DNA of 6,703 nucleotides from an uncultured Collinsella sp. (GTDB lineage Bacteria > Actinomycetota > Coriobacteriia > Coriobacteriales > Coriobacteriaceae): contig USTC01000065.1 of assembly GCA_900557505.1 (NCBI GenBank), positions 1-6,703 on the forward strand, written 5' to 3'. Position numbers and translations under genes: made by a program. This document shows, piece after piece, positions 1-3,656 of the stretch (its first letter is position 1; every line of letters begins with the position of its first letter). Under the pieces are notes generated by a model. It was not told where the DNA came from. It saw only the letters and a list, made by a program, of their open reading frames with translations, and did no database searches.

Positions 1-11
1 CCTTTCGTCAT
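1..11 (-). CDS. 5' end of a second arcA-like gene (cut by window edge)
   Basis: Only a start codon and the codons for Thr, Lys and the first two bases of the next codon are inside the window. These 11 bases are identical to the first 11 coding bases of the complete arcA (start codon at 3099), and the ribosome binding site and leader before them are a diverged copy of those of arcA. The simplest reading is a second arginine deiminase gene transcribed leftward. It could instead be a different gene that acquired the arcA 5' end by duplication; the sequence shown cannot decide. The start is supported by the conserved AGGAGG just upstream and by the arcA parallel. Confidence 0.55.
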
Positions 12-87
12 GGCCTCCTACCTTTCTTTCGGGCCCCTGTCAGGGCCGATTCGTTAGCGCCCCTCCGTGTGAGGCGTTATTGCTGAC
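12..87 (-). promoter_or_regulatory. Structured 5' leader, copy A
   Basis: This is the predicted untranslated leader between the promoter start point (about 87) and the start codon at 11. A first hairpin pairs 57-63 with 71-76 around the loop 64-70 (minus strand ACACGGA), including one G-U pair; the outermost A-T at 56/78 is separated by a mismatch. A second hairpin pairs 32-36 with 43-47 just before a purine-rich stretch and AGGAGG, which ends only two bases before the ATG. The same two-hairpin layout occurs before arcA at 3100-3175. Regulation by a bound protein, metabolite or alternative folding is inferred, not shown. Confidence 0.55.
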
Positions 88-93
88 GACATA

Positions 94-122
94 TTTATAT
101 CCAAAATCAGTCCATACTTCCA
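94..122 (-). promoter_or_regulatory. Promoter of left-edge gene
   Basis: On the minus strand a -35-like TGGAAG (117-122) is followed after 17 bases by TATAAA (94-99), preceded by TTTTGG. The -35 is weak, but the same arrangement with the same 17-base spacing and a kept TTTTGGATATAA is present before arcA, and this conservation is the main support. A weak -35 next to upstream direct repeats fits an activator-dependent promoter (inference). The start point would be near 87. Confidence 0.6.
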
Positions 123-132
123 CCTCGCCCCC

Positions 133-160
133 GAACGGTTTTATATGAGGGGTGAACGGC
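133..160 (-). promoter_or_regulatory. CCGTTC direct-repeat operator, copy A
   Basis: GAACGGT (133-139) and GAACGGC (154-160) on the plus strand read as ACCGTTC and GCCGTTC on the minus strand, with starts exactly 21 bases apart, two helical turns. The promoter-proximal repeat begins 17 bases upstream of the -35. The arcA copy has the same repeats, spacing and distance although the bases between the repeats differ. The position suggests a dimeric or tandem activator contacting RNA polymerase. The regulator is unknown. Confidence 0.55.
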
Positions 161-190
161 ATACACATATACTTCACGCATGGCACACTT

Positions 191-490
191 TGATTTAATA
201 AAGTTTATTTACGTGCTTAAATGCGTTTTCAATCCAAAAACCAATTGAAACTAATCTTTATTAACCACCCTCAAATTGCATATTTCGCGCAATGATATGA
301 ATAGAATTCGCAATTCTCGCTTCGTCTCAACCATTTTGATTTTTATTCAAAAAAAAGTTCGTCCTATTCATTTCTGGCAAACAGGTTACCGTTTACCAGA
401 CGCTGGATACCGTTCACCGGAAGCTCAGTATAAGGCCCCATGAACACTGGCTCGCCTTACGGCCTCATTTGTAACAACTTGACTTCTCGG
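191..490. other. AT-rich intergenic region, no gene seen
   Basis: No convincing coding region is present on either strand. The stretch to about 360 is strongly AT-rich. It contains several short dyads: ATTGC/GCAAT arms at 275-293, AGAATT-CGC-AATTCT at 303-317, and TTTTGA/TCAAAA arms at 334-352, the last loosely like FNR/CRP-family or ArgR sites. None matches a known consensus well enough to name. The ACCGTTT/ACCGTTC pair at 388-415 is described separately. Confidence 0.5.
388..415 (+). promoter_or_regulatory. Third CCGTT direct-repeat pair, 21-base spacing
   Basis: ACCGTTT (388-394) and ACCGTTC (409-415) lie on the plus strand with starts 21 bases apart, the same motif and spacing as the pairs upstream of the two arc promoters, but in the opposite orientation. 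No matching -35/-10 lies at the arc-like distance, and no gene follows on this strand. It may be a distal site for the same regulator, acting by looping on the left-edge promoter about 230 bases away, or a chance match. Confidence 0.35.
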
Positions 491-494
491 TATA

Positions 495-534
495 GAAAAA
501 CGGACCCGCTTCCCTCATGGAAAACGGGTCTGTT
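495..534 (-). terminator. Rho-independent terminator of aminotransferase gene
   Basis: On the minus strand a 10-base stem (525-534 with 499-508, one G-U pair) closes a 16-base loop and is followed directly by a run of T (complement of the A run at 496-500). It lies about 50 bases past the stop codon of the aminotransferase gene. This is the clearest intrinsic terminator in the window and marks the end of the arcA-aminotransferase unit. Confidence 0.85.
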
Positions 535-582
535 ATCGATAATTGTAGGCAGATTTGAGCGGCCTTGAGAGCCGTCGGAATC

Positions 583-1707
583 CTAGCGATCGAACTCCGC
601 CAGCGCCTCGCCCAAAAGCCTCAGGCCCTCGCGCAGAACGTCCTCGCTCGCGCAGTAGCCCAGGCGTGCGCCACAGGGAAGCTCAAAGCGGCTGCCAGGT
701 ACCAGCAGCACCCCCCTCTCGGACAGCAGGCGCTTGCAGAACTCCTCGTCATCCTCGGGAATGTCCAGCTGGATAAACGAGGTGGACACACCCTGCGGGG
801 CCGTCCAGGAGACACGATGCTGCGTGTCGATCCAAGCCTGCGCGATATCGCGGTTTCCAAACACGATCTTGCGGTTGCGCTCGAGGATCTTGTCCTTGCG
901 CTCAAGCACATAGGTCGCCAGGGCGTCGTTGAATACGCCGCCGCAAATCATGGTGTAGTCGCGGTAAGTGCGAATGCGGTTAGATACCTCTTCGTCTGCC
1001 ACAACCCAGCCCACGCGGGCCGCAGGCGTCGAATAGGTCTTGGACACCGAATTGGTCACGACAGCGCGATCGTACAAGTCGGCCATGGACCAGAAGTTCT
1101 CCGTGTTCTCCAGCGGCAGGTACACCTCGTCGCACAGCACATAGGCGCCAACCGAGCGGGCAATCTCGGCGATCTGGCCGAGCGTATCGGCATCGAGCAC
1201 CGTACCGATAGGGTTCGATGCGTTATTGATGCAAATGAGCTTGGTGTTGGGGCGAACGAGGCGCTTGAGCTGTTCGATATCGGGTTTCCATCCGAGCTCC
1301 TCGCAAAGCTCCCAATACTCAACCTCGGCGCCGAGTGTACGCGGGATCTCATAGAGCGGCGCATAGGTGGGCCACTCGGCAATCACATGGTCGCCGGGCT
1401 CGACCACGGCCATGATGGCGTTGAGGTTAGCGCCCGTGCAGCCATTGGTCTGCAGAATGTGATCGGGATTGACCTCGTGACGATACAGCTTGGCAACCTC
1501 GGCCTTAAACTCCGGCGAACCCTCGATCCAGCCGTAGTTCATCTTCTCGCGATCTAGGCGCTCGTAGAACGTGGCACCATCTTGATCGTCGAGCGCGCGC
1601 AGCTCGCCCATGGTAAGCGACGAAATCGTCGACTGGGCGATATCCCACGTAGCGCTCTTCTCCCAAACGTTAAGCCACTCCTCAACGCCGATTGTCTTGA
1701 TATCCAT
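583..1707 (-). CDS. PLP-dependent class I/II aminotransferase (ArcT-like)
   Basis: A 374-residue fold-type I PLP enzyme, predicted cytoplasmic. Visible landmarks: Tyr115 in WPTYAPLYE, Asn165 in NNASNPIG, Asp193 and Tyr196 in CDEVY, the Schiff-base Lys223 in SVSKTYSTPAARVGW with Arg231 for the cofactor phosphate, and Arg348 as the likely substrate-carboxylate arginine. Length fits the family. The start at 1707 is chosen because AAGGAG lies seven bases before it; the frame stays open to 1806 but that part crosses the intergenic hairpin. The gene follows arcA on the same strand after 150 bases, and some arc operons (Lactobacillus sakei arcT) carry an aminotransferase of unclear substrate, so a role linked to arginine, citrulline or ornithine metabolism is plausible. 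Specificity cannot be read from sequence; a general amino-acid aminotransferase is the alternative. Confidence 0.88.
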   Translation of the reverse strand: MDIKTIGVEEWLNVWEKSATWDIAQSTISSLTMGELRALDDQDGATFYERLDREKMNYGWIEGSPEFKAEVAKLYRHEVNPDHILQTNGCTGANLNAIMAVVEPGDHVIAEWPTYAPLYEIPRTLGAEVEYWELCEELGWKPDIEQLKRLVRPNTKLICINNASNPIGTVLDADTLGQIAEIARSVGAYVLCDEVYLPLENTENFWSMADLYDRAVVTNSVSKTYSTPAARVGWVVADEEVSNRIRTYRDYTMICGGVFNDALATYVLERKDKILERNRKIVFGNRDIAQAWIDTQHRVSWTAPQGVSTSFIQLDIPEDDEEFCKRLLSERGVLLVPGSRFELPCGARLGYCASEDVLREGLRLLGEALAEFDR

Positions 1708-1764
1708 GGCCAAGCTCCTTACAAAAGCAGTCATCCAATCGTGTTGACGTTCCTCATACAAGAA

Positions 1765-1795
1765 TGGGGCGGTGCGAAAGATTCGCACCGCCCCA
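1765..1795 (-). terminator. GC-rich hairpin between arcA and aminotransferase
   Basis: A perfect 13-base inverted repeat (1766-1778 and 1782-1794, extendable by one A-T pair) encloses a 3-base loop, about 63 bases past the arcA stop. On the minus strand it is followed by ATTCTTGT, a poor T run. Termination is likely strong in stem but leaky, or the hairpin may protect the 3' end of arcA mRNA. I see no convincing promoter between it and the aminotransferase start, so some read-through is expected. Confidence 0.6.
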
Positions 1796-1831
1796 ATGGG
1801 AGACATCTAATGGCAGTTAGACGTTTGTTTT

Positions 1832-1849
1832 AAGACCTGTACGGGTCTT
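1832..1849 (-). other. Small hairpin just after arcA stop
   Basis: AAGACC (1832-1837) and GGTCTT (1844-1849) form a six-base stem starting about nine bases beyond the arcA stop codon, and flanking GTTTT/GAAAAC can extend it with a bulge. No T run follows on the minus strand, so it is unlikely to terminate alone. It may fold with the larger hairpin downstream as part of the arcA 3' end. Confidence 0.35.
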
Positions 1850-1857
1850 TGAAAACC

Positions 1858-3099
1858 TTAGAGGTCCTCGCGCCAGAAGGGCATGCTCATGCAGCGCGGG
1901 CCGCCGCGGCCGCGGGAGAGCTCGGCGGAGGGCACGACGAGAAGGTCCAGGCCCTCCTTGTACAGCACGTCGTTGGTGACGGTGTTGCGGGCGTAGACGC
2001 AGATCTTGCCGGGCTCGACGCACAGGGTGTTGGAGCCGTCGTTCCACTGCTCGCGGGAGGCCGCGATCGGGTCGCCGCCGCCGCAGGGGATCAGCTTGAC
2101 CTGGTCGACGCCGGTGGCGTCCTCCAGGACGTGCTCGAGGGTGTCCTCGATCAGGCGGATGTTCACGTCGCCCGGGTTCTTGCCGGCGGTCAGCTCGTAG
2201 ACGCGCAGGGTGCCCATGATGGCGGGGTGGATCGTGAACTTATCGACGTCGATCTGGGTGAAGACCGTGTCGAGGTGCATGAAGGCGCGCGAGACCGGGA
2301 TGTCGAAGGCCAGGATGCGCTCGACCTTGGAGTCGGAGTTCCAGAAGATGTTCTGGGCCATGACGTCGATGGCCGCGGCCTGGGTGCGCTGGGAGATACC
2401 GACGGCGAGGGTCTTCTCGTTGATGTTCAGCACGTCGCCGCCCTCGGTGTGGAACTGGCAGTCGCGGCGGAAGTACAGGGAGACGTCCTTGTAGTCGGGG
2501 TGGTACTTGAAGACGTACTTGCCGTACAGGGTCTCGCGGTTGCGGGTGACCGAGTACATGCGGTTGAGGTTGACGCCCTCGCCGACGACCGCGAACGGGT
2601 CGCGGGTGAAGTAGAGGTTGGGCATCGGGTCGATGATCAGGTCGGACTCGGACTCGGAGTTTACCAGGGAGTCGAGGGTCGTGGACGCCGTGAGGGGCAT
2701 GTCGATCTCGGCCTTGGTCATGCCGGCCATGGTCTTCTTGACGAACTCGAGGTTGTCCTCGATGGAGTCCAGCTTCTCGCGGACGATCTGCGGCATGTGC
2801 TGGCCGCGGATGCCGGCCTCGGCGATGTACTGGTCGGTGAACTCGGCGCGGGCGCCGGGGACCTGGTCGAACACCTCGGCGACGAGGTTCTCGAGGTAGA
2901 GGACCTCCACGCCCTGGTCCCTCAGGATCTGGGCGAAGGTGTCGTGCTCCTGCTGTGCGACCTCCAGGAACGGGACGTCGTCGAACAGGAGTCGCTCGAG
3001 CTCGTCGGGCGGCAGGTTGAGGAGCTCGTCGCCGGGACGGTGCAGGCAGACCTTCCTGAGCTTGCCGATCTCGGAAGGCACGTGCAGACCTTTCGTCAT
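1858..3099 (-). CDS. arcA: Arginine deiminase
   Basis: A 413-residue cytoplasmic enzyme that hydrolyses L-arginine to L-citrulline and ammonia, first step of the arginine deiminase pathway; carbamate kinase later yields ATP. All guanidino-modifying catalytic residues are visible: Asp167 in FTRDPF, Glu219 in HTEGGD, His275 and Asp277 in MHLDT, and the nucleophile Cys403 in RGGPRCMSMP near the C terminus. Length is typical and nothing is missing. The start at 3099 follows AGGAGG by two bases, with a second purine run (GAAAGG) nine bases away, and is shared with the left-edge copy. Codons end almost entirely in G or C, more extreme than in the neighbours, as expected for a very highly expressed catabolic gene. 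ArcB, ArcC and a transporter are not adjacent; the aminotransferase follows and ppk1 is divergent. Confidence 0.97.
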   Translation of the reverse strand: MTKGLHVPSEIGKLRKVCLHRPGDELLNLPPDELERLLFDDVPFLEVAQQEHDTFAQILRDQGVEVLYLENLVAEVFDQVPGARAEFTDQYIAEAGIRGQHMPQIVREKLDSIEDNLEFVKKTMAGMTKAEIDMPLTASTTLDSLVNSESESDLIIDPMPNLYFTRDPFAVVGEGVNLNRMYSVTRNRETLYGKYVFKYHPDYKDVSLYFRRDCQFHTEGGDVLNINEKTLAVGISQRTQAAAIDVMAQNIFWNSDSKVERILAFDIPVSRAFMHLDTVFTQIDVDKFTIHPAIMGTLRVYELTAGKNPGDVNIRLIEDTLEHVLEDATGVDQVKLIPCGGGDPIAASREQWNDGSNTLCVEPGKICVYARNTVTNDVLYKEGLDLLVVPSAELSRGRGGPRCMSMPFWREDL

Positions 3100-3175
3100 G
3101 GCCTCCTACCTTTCTTTCGGGCCTTACTGGCCGAATGTATCAGCGCCCCTCCGTATGGGACGCTGCTTGCTGACA
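3100..3175 (-). promoter_or_regulatory. Structured 5' leader of arcA
   Basis: The leader is about 76 bases long from the predicted start near 3175. Hairpin 1 pairs 3157-3164 with 3142-3149 (eight pairs, one G-U) around the loop ATACGGA on the minus strand. Compared with copy A, stem bases change but mostly keep pairing through G-U or G-C exchange, while five of the seven loop bases plus the following GGGG are invariant. Hairpin 2 pairs 3120-3123 with 3129-3132 (GGCC on both arms). The ribosome binding site contains a third GGCC right before the ATG, so alternative pairing is possible. No ATG or GTG leader peptide is seen. Confidence 0.55.
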
Positions 3176-3181
3176 GCTCTA

Positions 3182-3210
3182 GTTATATCCAAAAACCACT
3201 CGCAATTCCA
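3182..3210 (-). promoter_or_regulatory. arcA promoter
   Basis: Minus-strand TGGAAT (3205-3210) and TATAAC (3182-3187) are separated by 17 bases, with TTTTTGGA before the -10. The layout is identical to the promoter at 94-122, which is the main support. The -35 matches the consensus at about three positions, consistent with dependence on an activator at the repeats just upstream. Confidence 0.6.
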
Positions 3211-3220
3211 CCTCGCCCCC

Positions 3221-3248
3221 GAACGGTCAGCAAAGTGCGATGAACGGT
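3221..3248 (-). promoter_or_regulatory. CCGTTC direct-repeat operator of arcA
   Basis: Two identical GAACGGT heptamers (3221-3227 and 3242-3248; ACCGTTC on the minus strand) have starts 21 bases apart, ahead of the weak -35. In copy A the heptamers and spacing are kept while the intervening bases are not, which points to protein binding at the heptamers on one face of the helix. Regulator identity is unknown; the GTTC core loosely resembles the GTTCACC unit of actinobacterial PhoP boxes, but the 11-base periodicity of those boxes is not evident. Confidence 0.6.
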
Positions 3249-3279
3249 ATATCGCATATGATTCCCCCATGATGCACTT

Positions 3280-3527
3280 CAGTTCTCTAAAGCAGGTTTT
3301 CAAAGGTAAACGTTCTTTTTTCTAAGGAATTAAGCAAGATTGCACGAATATTTTCATGTTTAGGAATTGCATAGCTAAAACGGTTTTCTGCATATATATG
3401 TCGTTTGTCCACGATTCGATTTGGATTCGATTATATTCAGCTTGCAATCATTCTTATTCATACATTCTCACCAGTTGAGTATGGATATAGATTGTTTTCA
3501 AAACGAGTCAGGCAGTTAGTTGCATGC
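3280..3527. other. AT-rich divergent arcA-ppk1 intergenic region
   Basis: No gene is seen on either strand. The stretch holds an AT-rich segment with the short palindromes AAAACGGTTTT (3377-3387) and CATATATATG (3391-3400), a tandem GATTCGATT repeat at 3413-3432, and TATTCA-type half-sites near 3432-3460. It separates the leftward arc promoter from the rightward ppk1 promoter and probably carries regulatory sites for one or both. Confidence 0.45.
3413..3432 (+). repeat. GATTCGATT tandem repeat, 11-base period
   Basis: GATTCGATT occurs at 3413-3421 and again at 3424-3432, with starts 11 bases apart, one helical turn. Such 11-base direct repeats are typical of OmpR/PhoB-family response-regulator sites. 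It lies about 100 bases upstream of the proposed ppk1 promoter, where phosphate-responsive control would make sense, but the sequence does not match a Pho box I know. Confidence 0.4.
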
Positions 3528-3561
3528 TTGACAGCGTAAGAAGTAGGTAAAGATACCGTTC
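3528..3561 (+). promoter_or_regulatory. Candidate ppk1 promoter with CCGTTC motif
   Basis: A perfect -35 TTGACA lies at 3528-3533. The best -10 options at 17-18 bases (AGATAC or GATACC, 3551-3557) are weak and overlap ACCGTTC at 3555-3561, the same heptamer as in the arc operators. A regulator bound there could repress. A second weak option is TTGAGA (3594-3599) with TAGGCT (3616-3621), which would start transcription just before the coding region. Confidence 0.35.
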
Positions 3562-3624
3562 GCACAATACGTCCGTGCCGCAAGTCGACTAAATTGAGAC
3601 AATAGTGAATAGTGTTAGGCTACC

Positions 3625-3639
3625 GTCCCCTGCGGGGAC
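3625..3639 (+). other. Small hairpin before ppk1 start
   Basis: GTCCCC and GGGGAC pair perfectly around a TGC loop, ending 17 bases before the chosen start codon. The only ribosome-binding-like bases are GGA at 3645-3647, so the translation initiation region is weak and adjacent to structure. It may tune translation or simply be part of the leader. Confidence 0.4.
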
Positions 3640-3656
3640 TGAACGGACAGATGCAT

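Larger units (their letters stand above)
1..190 (-). repeat. Copy A of duplicated arc promoter/leader module
   Basis: This stretch aligns with 3089-3279. The first 33 bases are nearly identical (start codons, ribosome binding site, purine-rich spacer). The rest is mosaic: the 7-base hairpin loop region, GGATATAA around the -10, a block of about 20 bases reading TTCCACCTCGCCCCCGAACG on the plus strand, and CATAT...CACTT at the far end are kept, while the bases between them vary. The offset changes only from 3088 to 3089 along the alignment. Conservation confined to blocks suggests an old duplication in which functional elements were retained. Confidence 0.85.
3089..3279 (-). repeat. Copy B of duplicated arc promoter/leader module
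   Basis: This is the arcA start and upstream region that aligns with 1-190. Conserved blocks are the ribosome binding site region, the hairpin loop with CGGAGGGGCGCT (minus strand), GTCAGCAA near the predicted transcript start, the -10 region, the GC-rich block joined to CCGTTC, and CATAT...CACTT farthest upstream. Similarity fades beyond about 3280. Confidence 0.85.

Noticed and set aside
298..352. ArgR-type ARG boxes (TGAAT near 298, TGAT...ATTCA at 337-349)
   Set aside because: Both lack one base of the 18-bp consensus spacing and lie in very AT-rich DNA where such matches arise by chance.
334..352. FNR/ANR-like box (TTGAT...TTCAA)
   Set aside because: The half-sites are one base off the TTGAT-N4-ATCAA spacing and about 210 bases upstream of the promoter; not enough to call.
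440..567. Possible small plus-strand peptide gene starting at 440
   Set aside because: It has no ribosome binding site, runs through the aminotransferase terminator into its 3' end, and has no recognisable feature.
565..1557. 330-codon open frame on the plus strand opposite the aminotransferase
   Set aside because: A shadow frame over a well-supported PLP enzyme.
1708..1806. N-terminal extension of the aminotransferase to a start at 1806
   Set aside because: The extra 33 residues span the intergenic hairpin and are unlike the family; AAGGAG with good spacing supports the start at 1707.
3142..3164. CsrA-binding hairpin as a firm annotation
   Set aside because: The loop GGA fits loosely, but full consensus is lacking and the presence of CsrA in this lineage is unverified; kept only as an alternative.
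1849..3243. 464-codon open frame on the plus strand opposite arcA
   Set aside because: It lies fully antisense to a gene with all catalytic motifs; its Val/Leu/Asp/Gly-rich composition is the by-product of G/C-ending codons, and it has no recognisable domain.
3612..3656. GTG start for ppk1 at 3612
   Set aside because: No ribosome binding site precedes it, the extra residues cover a hairpin, and PPK1 does not need them; ATG at 3657 or 3651 fits better.
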